Shown here in pieces: positions 6,926 through 15,357 of a stretch of DNA of 64,000 bases. Numbering within the stretch: the stretch's first letter is position 1; each line of letters starts with the position of its first letter. The position numbers and the translations under genes are program-made. The stretch is from Vibrio owensii CAIM 1854 = LMG 25443 (lineage in GTDB: Bacteria; Pseudomonadota; Gammaproteobacteria; Enterobacterales; Vibrionaceae), in assembly GCF_000817815.1 (NCBI RefSeq), contig NZ_JPRD01000028.1, positions 186,307 to 250,306 on the forward strand. Direction: 5' to 3'. Below the pieces are notes generated by a model. The model was not told the origin of the DNA and did no database searches. It saw only the letters and a list, made by a program, of their open reading frames with translations.

Positions 6926-8470
6926 TCATCTCCACTGTGTGGCTTGTAGGTTAAAAGGGGTTGGCAACTGGGACGAGTAAGAGCCGGATAGGTAATCTTT
7001 GAGCCAGTTAGACCAATTGGGTGGTAAAGGACGCTGAGAAAGAAACTCAATGCTCTCGTCCAATATAATATCTGTTGCATCAATGCTGTTATCAGAGAGT
7101 TTTTTGAGGCGCATTTCAGTTGAGAACGGGTATCTATCCCTCAAGCGCTTGTCGTTGTTGTCTCCTTGAGCGCTTTGCTTCATCGGCACTCCAGACTTTG
7201 CCGCGAGTAGTGCCAGTAAGCTCTGTTTAATTGCGAATTCACCGAAGAAATCCATCAATGGAATCGCTTGTTTCAACAAGGGCAACGGGGTTTTATTTGG
7301 TGTTGCATAGTAGTAGCTGAGAGACTTCATCAGCTTTCTGTGCGCGTATTCTGGTCGCGCTTCAAGCAACAACAACTTGCATTGCATCATTTGCTTGAAG
7401 GCCGCTAAATCGACTTGCTGATTTCGGTTCAGTTGTTTCTCCGCCAGCAAGCAAAAGTCATTCAGTTTTATAAGTACTTTTTTCTTCTCGTTGGCGCTCG
7501 AAAGCGTCTTGAAGTGCTCACTAATCAAATCAACATACGAATTCATTGCAGATAACCAGAGCGTATCAGTTGAAGAAACGTTCGAAGCATATAGATACCC
7601 AACCTCGTATAGCCTGTCTATCTGCCTAAGCTTGGATACTATTCGAGAAACAGTGACCATACGTGCACTACTGCTTGGTGTAAGCTCAAACGCTCGGTTT
7701 GCCAGAATGGACGCATTATTGTGCTGGCCAAGTGTTTCGTATAAGCCAACGAGATTATCAATTGCTCTCAAACAAAGAGGGTTATGCGTAACATAGTTTG
7801 CTAACACATCCACCGCTTCTCTGAGCTTCCCTTGTTTATGGAGTAAAAAGGCTTCAGCGCAGATACGGCTCGCGTGTTCTTTGTCATTACAGAAGGGAAG
7901 GAAGTTCTCAAGCACATCAAACTGCTGAGTCTCGACCAAGGTATCGATAAGCAGTGATTCTACACAAACGCTCGTCGCATACTTTTTATGTAGGCGTGCT
8001 ACTTCAGCGAGAGTGAGTGTACTGCATTTACCCAGTGATTGACGTACTTCCGCAAGGTTATGCTGCTCTTGTAATGCAGCAAGCATCTTGTTTTTCAAGG
8101 CTTTGGTTTGGAGTGGTTTGGTAAGTAGGTGTCTTACTCGGCCAGAAAGGGCAGTCAGTACCGTTTCCTGCGTTGCATCACCAGATATCATAAGAACCGC
8201 AGTGGTGTCCGAGATTAACTTGGCTCGGCTCATCAAATTGATCAAATCGAGCCCAGTCAACTTAGTCGATAGGTGATAGTCCATCACAATAAATGAGTAA
8301 AAGCGTGTTTTCACCGCGTTCAATGCTTCTTGAGCGCTATTCACACAAGTGATGTTCGACAATTTTGCCCCGAGCGAAACCAGTTGATGCTTGATCAACG
8401 TCGCTGATGTTGAGCAGTCATCAATGACTAAAATGCTGATGTTATCGACTTCGATCTTCCCTGCGGTCAA
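6926..8470 (-). CDS. Response-regulator receiver protein with long helical (TPR-like) C-terminal region
   Basis: 514 residues. Residues about 12-135 form a CheY-like receiver: acidic pair Asp17/Asp18, phosphoacceptor Asp64 in IVMDYHL, Ser96 in LMISGD and Lys118 in LLTKPL, all the residues needed for phosphorylation. The rest lacks a recognisable DNA-binding or enzymatic domain and reads as helical repeats (for example FLLHKQGKLREAVDVL and LYETLGQHNNASILANRAF), suggesting a TPR scaffold for protein-protein contacts. It is followed 3 bp later by the Hpt gene and preceded by ppkA with a 122-bp gap containing a weak 6-bp hairpin (8558-8574). I infer a T6SS signalling adaptor rather than a transcription factor. 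Confidence 0.87.
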   Translation of the reverse strand: MTAGKIEVDNISILVIDDCSTSATLIKHQLVSLGAKLSNITCVNSAQEALNAVKTRFYSFIVMDYHLSTKLTGLDLINLMSRAKLISDTTAVLMISGDATQETVLTALSGRVRHLLTKPLQTKALKNKMLAALQEQHNLAEVRQSLGKCSTLTLAEVARLHKKYATSVCVESLLIDTLVETQQFDVLENFLPFCNDKEHASRICAEAFLLHKQGKLREAVDVLANYVTHNPLCLRAIDNLVGLYETLGQHNNASILANRAFELTPSSSARMVTVSRIVSKLRQIDRLYEVGYLYASNVSSTDTLWLSAMNSYVDLISEHFKTLSSANEKKKVLIKLNDFCLLAEKQLNRNQQVDLAAFKQMMQCKLLLLEARPEYAHRKLMKSLSYYYATPNKTPLPLLKQAIPLMDFFGEFAIKQSLLALLAAKSGVPMKQSAQGDNNDKRLRDRYPFSTEMRLKKLSDNSIDATDIILDESIEFLSQRPLPPNWSNWLKDYLSGSYSSQLPTPFNLQATQWR

Positions 8471-8592
8471 ACTTCTACCTATTTGTACGGATTAGCACAC
8501 TCTAAAATAAAGTTAGTCATCAGTTTGCATAAAGGCAAGTGGTTTTTGCGACAAAGAAGGGGCGATATGCCCCTCATCAACTTTTGTAGTCA

Positions 8593-10737
8593 TTAACTCT
8601 GTTCTGCGTCACTTTCTAACCGTTTTAATAGCTCGTTCGCCTTTTTCATTGCACGCCTTGCACTCTTGGATTTTCGTTTATTCAGCAAGATATCGGAAAA
8701 CTGAAGGTATTTATCAGCAGTTTGGAACCTAAGGTCGTTAATGTCTTGAAAACCGGGCGGAAAGTTCTCGGCAAACGCGTCAATGTCTTTTACTAACTTA
8801 TCGAGATTTACAGTCGTGCGAGCCTGTTTTAGGCGGTAGTGCAGCCCTTCAAACTCTTCTTGATAGAGAAGGCGCGCGGCATCCGATGGGAAAGCAAGTG
8901 GGTTAGTGCTGTCTTTGGCAGTCTCATACAACTTCATTTCTAGCACGGCATCTTTCATCGCATTGCTGAAAGCCAAGTTTTCTTGATGTTCTTCAGATTC
9001 AGAAAAGAACGTATTTCCAACCTTAATCAAGGTAACCAAAGCGGCAGCATCTCTCAGTTGAAGTGCGTCATTCAAATGCTGCCCAAATACTTCACTAGCC
9101 AGAGAGCTTGGTGTGAAAGGGTATTCTTGGTGGATCTCTTGCAGCTCTTTCTTGAGATCATAGATCGATTTCTCACCTTCAACCTGAGCATAAACGGATT
9201 TTTCTAAGTGGCTGTTTATCTGACGTGCAATCGAAAGAAGCGTTGAATGTTTACTTGATTGAATGTCCAATGCCAACACTTCAATTTTGTGTGAGTCAGG
9301 GTAGTAAACCTTTGCTTGTTGCAAGATGGATTCAATTTGATCGTAATTTGGGTAAGTGGTGACATCGGAATTCAGTACATCATCAATTTTCGACTCAAAC
9401 TCGCCCAAGAGGTGAGGCTTATACAGGCGTAGGAAGCCCGCCTCAATCACAGGGTGTAGCCCTTGTTTGTCATCTATTAATGCTTTTGTGTCTTCTGGTA
9501 ATGTATTGAGTAACTGTTCGGCCAACTCGATCGTTTGCTCTTTCTCTGCCAGTGCTAGGTTTAGTTTGGAGATCGTACCTTGTTGCTGTTGATAGAACAT
9601 GCCAAGTGCCGCCAATAAAGCGATAGTAGCTGCAATACCAGAGTACAAAGGCCAACGGTTTGTATTAAGTCGTGTTTTTATATCAACACAGTTCAAGCCT
9701 TGAGGTACGGTTCCTGTTGTAAAAGCATTAGCGAATAGACTCCACTTTGAGAAAGGTAAATTGGCTGGCTTCCTCACTTTAATACCTTTTTTCAACGCTT
9801 CACCGGCAGGAGTTCGACCATAAGGATGCTTGCAGCTTAAAAGTTCAAAAGTAATGCAGAAGAAGGCAAAAAGGTCGTCACTGAATTTTGGCTCCTTACC
9901 CGACAAAATGTCTAGTGACGCATAATTTGGTGTATAGCCAAGTGTGTCTGTATCTTGAGACTTCCGTTTAGCTGCGTATTGGTCATGTCTTAATTGCTGA
10001 GTTTTCGATACACCAAAATCTAACAGCTTCACTTTTCCCTCAGACGTGAGGATGACGTTGGCAGGTTTTAAATCGGCATGAACGACGCCGAGTGAATGCG
10101 CATACGACAACGCGTCCAGCGTTTGATTAAGAATCGATAGGGCAGCGTTGTATCTTAACCCGTCCGGTCGAGAGCGTTGAATTATCCCTTCCAAAGTTTC
10201 ACCATCAACGTACTCCATAACAAGGAAATAAATGTCACCATCAACACCAAAGTCGTAAACGCGGATAATATTCGGGTGGCTTAACTTCTGAGTTTGTTGT
10301 GCTTCACGAATCAGCATGCGTGCGGTCTCAGGCTGCGAGGCATACTCATTCTGGAGAACTTTAAGTGCGACATATGGAGTATCGGAACCGGACGATTCGA
10401 GGATCTTGTCTTTCGCTAAAAAGACATCACACAAACCACCATGACCAATTAAAGACTCGATTTCATACCGGTTTTTGATTGTCTCACCGAGTAAAGAATC
10501 AGGACGCTTTTTATGAGCGCTGTTCTCGAAGTTAGAGTGAGGGTTACCCACTGGTGGAATAGTGTTTTGATTATGAGACACTTTTGTATTTGTCTCATTA
10601 TTATTTTGGGCTGAGCCTTCATTATTTATATTACCCATCTTGTCGTTTGTATTTTCTCTTTTTTGAGTCTTTACAATTTTTGTTTTATCACCATTCGAAT
10701 CTTTATTTATAGAATTGTTTTTACTTTGGTCGTCCAT
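8593..10737 (-). CDS. ppkA: T6SS-associated Ser/Thr protein kinase (PpkA-like)
   Basis: 714 residues from ATG 10737 (GGAG 7 nt upstream; a GTG one codon earlier is less well spaced). A polar, Asn-rich N-terminal stretch of about 90 residues precedes a Hanks-type kinase domain: glycine loop IGHGGLCDVFLAKD, ATP Lys126 in VALKVL, catalytic loop HADLKPAN (Asp222), and DFG at 240-242. The usual HRD arginine is replaced by Ala221, so this is a non-RD kinase. A single transmembrane helix lies near residues 355-380 (LYSGIAATIALLAALGMFY), followed by a periplasmic, helix-rich region of about 330 residues. In characterised systems PpkA phosphorylates the FHA protein to trigger T6SS firing, and PppA reverses this; both partners are encoded on the divergent operon here. 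Confidence 0.92.
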   Translation of the reverse strand: MDDQSKNNSINKDSNGDKTKIVKTQKRENTNDKMGNINNEGSAQNNNETNTKVSHNQNTIPPVGNPHSNFENSAHKKRPDSLLGETIKNRYEIESLIGHGGLCDVFLAKDKILESSGSDTPYVALKVLQNEYASQPETARMLIREAQQTQKLSHPNIIRVYDFGVDGDIYFLVMEYVDGETLEGIIQRSRPDGLRYNAALSILNQTLDALSYAHSLGVVHADLKPANVILTSEGKVKLLDFGVSKTQQLRHDQYAAKRKSQDTDTLGYTPNYASLDILSGKEPKFSDDLFAFFCITFELLSCKHPYGRTPAGEALKKGIKVRKPANLPFSKWSLFANAFTTGTVPQGLNCVDIKTRLNTNRWPLYSGIAATIALLAALGMFYQQQQGTISKLNLALAEKEQTIELAEQLLNTLPEDTKALIDDKQGLHPVIEAGFLRLYKPHLLGEFESKIDDVLNSDVTTYPNYDQIESILQQAKVYYPDSHKIEVLALDIQSSKHSTLLSIARQINSHLEKSVYAQVEGEKSIYDLKKELQEIHQEYPFTPSSLASEVFGQHLNDALQLRDAAALVTLIKVGNTFFSESEEHQENLAFSNAMKDAVLEMKLYETAKDSTNPLAFPSDAARLLYQEEFEGLHYRLKQARTTVNLDKLVKDIDAFAENFPPGFQDINDLRFQTADKYLQFSDILLNKRKSKSARRAMKKANELLKRLESDAEQS

Positions 10738-10832
10738 CACGAGGCTCCATATAAAATGATGGTGTGAATATATAATTCATCAACTAATGAAAAATAGTTA
10801 AATGTTGATTTCTCGGTAAAGCTAACATCGGT

Positions 10833-10864
10833 TTTTTGACGAATGAAAAATTTAGCGTCAAAAA
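10833..10864. promoter_or_regulatory. Inverted repeat in the ppkA/tagH divergent promoter region
   Basis: TTTTTGACG at 10833-10841 is perfectly mirrored by CGTCAAAAA at 10856-10864 with a 14-nt AT-rich spacer. It lies about 100 bp upstream of ppkA in the 318-bp AT-rich gap 10738-11055, which otherwise contains no ORF I would support. It could be an operator; the regulator is unknown. Confidence 0.4.
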
Positions 10865-10971
10865 TTTGAACCTCGTTGTATATTTTGTTCTGGGTAATAA
10901 TCCTCGATTGCTTTGCTGTAAATTTAATTCATTATTCCGTTCGTGAAATCTAATTATTATTTGATTAGGCA

Positions 10972-10993
10972 TTATTAACTTTAGTGTTAATAA
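10972..10993. promoter_or_regulatory. Candidate LuxR/OpaR-type quorum-sensing operator
   Basis: A 22-bp near-palindrome: TTATTAAC, a 6-nt centre TTTAGT, then GTTAATAA. Its ends TTATT...AATAA and its length match the Vibrio LuxR/HapR/OpaR consensus (left half TTATTGATA, right half TATCAATAA). It ends 62 bp before the tagH start, a plausible place for an activator of the main T6SS operon. Regulation of Vibrio T6SS2-type loci by these proteins is established; binding to this site is inference. Confidence 0.5.
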
Positions 10994-11055
10994 GATGTCG
11001 CCTAACTATTAAGAACTAAATTTATATATTAAGCAGTTCCTTTGGCGAGGTTTAC

Positions 11056-12225
11056 ATGACGTTGGTTTTAACCATTACGAGCTTTCATAAGTTCACACCA
11101 GAGATAGACAACGAATTCGTTTTTGACGCGACAGGCGAGCATGAGAAAGTCAGTTTTGGTCGCTCAGAACAGTGCGATTGGACGTTGCCAGACCCTGAAA
11201 GAGTCATTTCAGGTAAGCATGGAGAGCTGATCAAGTTTGGTGACAAATACTTGATTAAAGACCTCTCCACTAATGGCACTTTTGTAAACAACGCGGTCAG
11301 TCCTGTTGGTCAAGGAAATGAATTAGCACTGAATCATGGTGATGTAGTGACCCTCGGCGATTATCAAATTCAAGTTAACCTTGAAGAGCGTCGCATTGAC
11401 GATTCATTAAGTGAGGCTAATAAAATCAATGAAGTAGGTGAGAAAGTTGCTATTGAAAACTTGGCTCACGACAACTTTGGTTTGAATGCCTCAGATCTAT
11501 TAAAAGAGAGCGTTTCTTCCGAGTTTCAACTAGATATCGGGCTTATGGATGACTTTTTAGACGCACCTACATCTCACTCTCAAGATGACCGAGAAGAAGA
11601 AAAGCTGCCTTCCCATACTCCAATCTCACATGAGTTCGATGAGAAAAACGTACAGGCTTTTATTAGAGGTTTGGGTATCAACCCAAATATGGTCCCAGAT
11701 GAAGGCAGTGAGCAATGGTTTGAGCAGTTAGGTCAATCGTTTTCCCTGATGCTATTAGGCTTAATGGAAACATTACACAATCGTGCCGAGTTTAAACAAA
11801 ATAATCGTTTGAATCATACGGCGTTTAGAAAATCTGAAAATAACCCGTTAAAGTTCTCTGCTAATTTAGAAGACGCAATTCATAATTTATATAATCGTCA
11901 ATCGGCAAGTTTTATGCGCGCTGATATTGCGATAAAAGAAGCGTTCTTTGATATTGAAAATCATGAGCGTGCCTTAATGAAAGGTGTCGAAGGTACTGTA
12001 TCAAGTGTTATGTCATTAGTAGAGCCAGCAACGATTTATTCTGATGCGATGTCCAATGATAGTGTCTTAAATAAATTAATTCCTGCGAGAAAATATGCAT
12101 GCAGTTGGAAAAAATTTGAAGGTATTCATCATCAATTGACAGATGAAGTAATAAATAAAGAATCGCCATTTTATTTAGAAGATTTTGCAAAGCATTATGA
12201 AAGCGCGCTAAAAACTAAAATTTAA
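11056..12225 (+). CDS. tagH: FHA-domain T6SS protein (TagH/Fha)
   Basis: 389 residues. The N-terminal FHA domain (about 28-108) shows the phosphothreonine-binding residues in VSFGRSEQCDWTLPD, SGKHGEL and IKDLSTNGTFVNN. After an acidic linker, residues from about 195 onward match the T6SS FHA C-terminal region (MLLGLMETLHNRAEFK). FHA proteins bind phosphothreonine, either their own or a partner's made by PpkA, and couple phosphorylation to assembly of the membrane complex. It is the first gene of the rightward T6SS operon; tssJ begins 3 bp after its stop. The second half is noticeably AT-rich relative to downstream genes. Confidence 0.92.
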   Translation: MTLVLTITSFHKFTPEIDNEFVFDATGEHEKVSFGRSEQCDWTLPDPERVISGKHGELIKFGDKYLIKDLSTNGTFVNNAVSPVGQGNELALNHGDVVTLGDYQIQVNLEERRIDDSLSEANKINEVGEKVAIENLAHDNFGLNASDLLKESVSSEFQLDIGLMDDFLDAPTSHSQDDREEEKLPSHTPISHEFDEKNVQAFIRGLGINPNMVPDEGSEQWFEQLGQSFSLMLLGLMETLHNRAEFKQNNRLNHTAFRKSENNPLKFSANLEDAIHNLYNRQSASFMRADIAIKEAFFDIENHERALMKGVEGTVSSVMSLVEPATIYSDAMSNDSVLNKLIPARKYACSWKKFEGIHHQLTDEVINKESPFYLEDFAKHYESALKTKI

Positions 12226-12228
12226 GGG

Positions 12229-12690
12229 ATGATGATGAAAGCGATAATGAAAACTCTAGTTCTACTTTTTACTGCACTGCTTACGGGCTGCTCCGCTGCA
12301 AACCTTGTGGTTGCCCCTTACGCTGATTTAGAGCTAGCTGCAAAACATAACATCAACCCTGATTCGAATGGTAGACCTTCCCCAGTCGTAATTTATGTGT
12401 TTGAGCTCACTTCTTCGACGGTGTTTGAAAGCCAAGATTTCTTTTCAATATACGAAAACTACGACACGGTTTTGGGGCCAGATTTAGTGAACAAGTATGA
12501 GATATCGCTAACGCCTGGCCAAGAAGAGGTTTATCACGCAAGTATGTCTGCTAAGACGAAATATCTTGGCTTAGTTGCGGCTTTTCGAGATATAGAAAAC
12601 TCAAATTGGCGACAGGTGATTAAGGTTGATCAAACCGGGTACAACACCTACCAAATTCAACTAGACGATTTGTCTTTGTTCGTTAACTAA
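12229..12690 (+). CDS. tssJ: T6SS outer-membrane lipoprotein TssJ
   Basis: 153 residues with a lipoprotein signal ending in LLTGC (Cys21 lipidated; Ser at +2 favours the outer membrane). The mature part fits TssJ: PVVIYVFELTSSTVFESQDFFSIYE and a beta-rich end. TssJ anchors the TssM periplasmic domain to the outer membrane. Three consecutive ATGs (12229, 12232, 12235) follow AAGGG; spacing favours the third, but I give the longest frame. It is placed between tagH and tssK as in other imp-type clusters. Confidence 0.93.
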   Translation: MMMKAIMKTLVLLFTALLTGCSAANLVVAPYADLELAAKHNINPDSNGRPSPVVIYVFELTSSTVFESQDFFSIYENYDTVLGPDLVNKYEISLTPGQEEVYHASMSAKTKYLGLVAAFRDIENSNWRQVIKVDQTGYNTYQIQLDDLSLFVN

Positions 12691-12710
12691 TCTTGATTGG
12701 CGATAAAACC

Positions 12711-14036
12711 ATGACACATTACTCCCGCACAGCATGGTGTGAGGGGATGTTTTTACGTCCTCAACATTTTCAACAAAGCGAACGTGCGATAGAACACGAA
12801 TTCAAGGGGTTAAATCGCTTTCAACACCCCTATAATTGGGGCGTTTACAAAGTCCGTGTTAACTCAAACAGCCTTAAAGAAGGGCTGGTGGAAGTTGAGA
12901 GTATAGACGCAATTCTACCTGATATGACGGTCGTCCAACTACAGAATGCGAGCGCTGAGCTCAGTCCTTTGAGCATTGAAAAAGGTACGCAAGACACGCT
13001 CGTTAAGCTAACCGTGCCGGCGAAGAGCTTGAAAGAGAAAATGGTCGCTGATGTTAGCGAAGGCTTGGTGTCGCGATATTTGTTGAAAGATATTGATGTT
13101 ATTGATGTTCAGACAGGTCAAGACGAAGAGTGTATTCAAATCGCATCATTGAACATGGCGTTGAAAGCGAATAATGAAAAGCTTTCTGGTTTTGTTGAAT
13201 TGCCCATTCTAAAAGTTAAAGAGGTAACAAGTGAAGGCGTCGTTATCTTGGATGATGAATTCACGCCACCGAACCTAAATGCGCTTAATGATCAAGCCAT
13301 GATGAACTGTCTTAAAAACGTCTCCGCAATGACTAAGATTCGTGCAGATGTTTTATCTCAACGCCTGCTTCAAGGAAAGATGGCTTCTGCATCAGCGGTG
13401 GATTTCATCATGCTACAAATGCTAAACCGATATGAGATGGTTCTTAAGCACCTAGGAAAATTAGATCAAATTCATCCGCTCGAGCTTATTACTTTATTGA
13501 AGGGCTACGTCGGCGAACTCTCGACATTTTCAAGCAAGACGAAACGTGTCCCTGCGTTGTCTGATTATGATCATACAAACCTAACTCCTGTTGTTCAGGA
13601 ACTTAACCAAGTGTTAAGCCAATATTTAAGCGTTGTACTCGACCAGACCGCTAATAAGTTACCGTTAGAGGCTCGCCAACTCGGTATACACGTCACACCA
13701 TTACCAGACAAGCGACTACTTGATTCCAGTCAGTTCTTATTGGCTGTTAAGGCTGATACGAGCATCGAAGAGATTAGACGATTGGTACCTGCGCAACTTA
13801 AGTTTGGGCCAGCAGAACAAATTCGTGACCTCATTAACAACCAGATCAATGGTATCAATGTTGCGCCACTCAATGTCGTTCCGAGGCAGATCCCTTATCA
13901 AACCGGGTACGTCTATTTTGAAGTCATCAAAAAAGGACCTTTCTGGAATAGGCTAAAAGAGAGTGGAGGCATCGCTCTACAGTTATCTGGCCAATTTCCA
14001 AATGCAGATATTGAGCTTTGGAGCATTAACCAATAA
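12711..14036 (+). CDS. tssK: T6SS baseplate protein TssK
   Basis: 441 residues beginning with the family signature TAWCEGMFLRPQHFQQ, which fixes ATG 12711 as the start; an upstream TTG frame at 12693 adds only six atypical residues. TssK is a trimeric adaptor that links the baseplate (TssF/TssG) to the TssL/TssM membrane complex on the cytoplasmic side. Its length is normal (about 440-450). It sits 20 bp after tssJ and 14 bp before tssL, in the usual J-K-L order. The ribosome site is weak, so translation may depend on coupling to tssJ. Confidence 0.96.
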   Translation: MTHYSRTAWCEGMFLRPQHFQQSERAIEHEFKGLNRFQHPYNWGVYKVRVNSNSLKEGLVEVESIDAILPDMTVVQLQNASAELSPLSIEKGTQDTLVKLTVPAKSLKEKMVADVSEGLVSRYLLKDIDVIDVQTGQDEECIQIASLNMALKANNEKLSGFVELPILKVKEVTSEGVVILDDEFTPPNLNALNDQAMMNCLKNVSAMTKIRADVLSQRLLQGKMASASAVDFIMLQMLNRYEMVLKHLGKLDQIHPLELITLLKGYVGELSTFSSKTKRVPALSDYDHTNLTPVVQELNQVLSQYLSVVLDQTANKLPLEARQLGIHVTPLPDKRLLDSSQFLLAVKADTSIEEIRRLVPAQLKFGPAEQIRDLINNQINGINVAPLNVVPRQIPYQTGYVYFEVIKKGPFWNRLKESGGIALQLSGQFPNADIELWSINQ

Positions 14037-14050
14037 CGGGTGACGTCACT

Positions 14051-15343
14051 ATGGAACAGACAATTATTAAGCCAACGCCAGGCGGAAGGCCAGTAAGCGC
14101 TAAAGTATCTCAGCCACAATCGGCAGACAGTACCGTGGTGATTTCAAAAAGCACCGAGGTTGTGAACAATGACACGGTAGTCGCCTTTGGCACTAACCCA
14201 ATACTGGCGGAAGCTAATGGCATCCTTTCTATCATTGGTCAGATAAGAGCAACGGCGATGCACTCTGATGTGTTCTTTTTAAAAGAAACGTTAGCGCAGA
14301 AATTAAGAGATTACGAGAATCGACTACGTCAGAAAAATATTAATTTAGAAACGATAGATACGGCACGTTACTGTTTGTGTTGTGCAACTGATGAAGCGGT
14401 GTTGAATACAAATTGGGGTAGCCAATCTGCTTGGAGCCACGATTCATTGTTAACGTCGTTTTATTCGAGCAGCCAAGGTGGTGAGGCATTTTATCAACAC
14501 CTTGAGAAGTGTATGTCTTCTCCTGAGTCTCATTTAGATCTTCTTGAATTAATGTATGTTTGCTTGTCCTTGGGCTTTGTCGGTCAATATCGACTAGAGA
14601 AGAACGGACTCGAAGCACATCGTCGTTTGAGAAAGCAGGTGATGGCGACGCTAAAGAATCATGGCCGAGGTCTACAGCAAGGCATGAATGATAATGTCGA
14701 AGCCCGTCTTCTTGATGGTGCGCAAATCTCTGAACGAGCGCCTTTGTGGGTTGTTTGCTCGGTCACACTTGCTTTGTTGGTGTGTATTTTTATGTACTTT
14801 AGTTATGACCTTAACAAAGCCTCCAACCAAACCTTCACCAACTTGATCAACTTGATCGCTCCGGCACAAGTTGAGTCAACGGTTCAAACTGATTCTCAAG
14901 TCACCGATATCGCTGAACGTATCTCCATGTATCTCGCAACAGAAATAAGTAAAGGTTTAGTCACGGTCGACGCGCTTCCAGACCGAGTTCGAATCTCCAT
15001 CAAAGCTCAAGATCTCTTTGAGTCTGGAAGTGCCGAGGTTGTTGAATACATTCAGCCCGTGATATCCAAATTGGCTCGAACCTTAGAGGCGACAGAAGGG
15101 AAAATCTTGGTCGCAGGACATACCGACGACAAACCAATTTTTACCAGCAAATATCCTTCTAACTGGCACCTCTCTCTGGCTAGAGCCACCGCGATGTCTG
15201 AGCAGTTAATCGCGAATAGTGCGTTAGAAGGACGTGTGTTGCCTGAAGGGTTAGGGGATGCGAGGCCTTTGGTCGATAACACTAGCGACGAGAACCGAGC
15301 GCTTAATCGCCGAATCGAAATTGATCTAATGGTTGCGAACTAA
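14051..15343 (+). CDS. tssL: T6SS inner-membrane protein TssL with OmpA-like C-terminal domain
   Basis: 430 residues. A cytoplasmic DotU-like domain (about 50-215, with CLCCATDEAVLNT and SFYSSSQGGEAFY) is followed by one transmembrane helix (about 230-250, LWVVCSVTLALLVCIFMYF). A periplasmic OmpA/MotB-like peptidoglycan-binding domain follows (ILVAGHTDDKPIF around residue 352, then LSLARA and RRIEIDL). This is the extended, peptidoglycan-binding form of TssL. With TssM and TssJ it builds the trans-envelope complex. It is followed 14 bp later by tssM. Confidence 0.96.
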   Translation: MEQTIIKPTPGGRPVSAKVSQPQSADSTVVISKSTEVVNNDTVVAFGTNPILAEANGILSIIGQIRATAMHSDVFFLKETLAQKLRDYENRLRQKNINLETIDTARYCLCCATDEAVLNTNWGSQSAWSHDSLLTSFYSSSQGGEAFYQHLEKCMSSPESHLDLLELMYVCLSLGFVGQYRLEKNGLEAHRRLRKQVMATLKNHGRGLQQGMNDNVEARLLDGAQISERAPLWVVCSVTLALLVCIFMYFSYDLNKASNQTFTNLINLIAPAQVESTVQTDSQVTDIAERISMYLATEISKGLVTVDALPDRVRISIKAQDLFESGSAEVVEYIQPVISKLARTLEATEGKILVAGHTDDKPIFTSKYPSNWHLSLARATAMSEQLIANSALEGRVLPEGLGDARPLVDNTSDENRALNRRIEIDLMVAN

Positions 15344-15357
15344 GGAAAGTGAGATAA

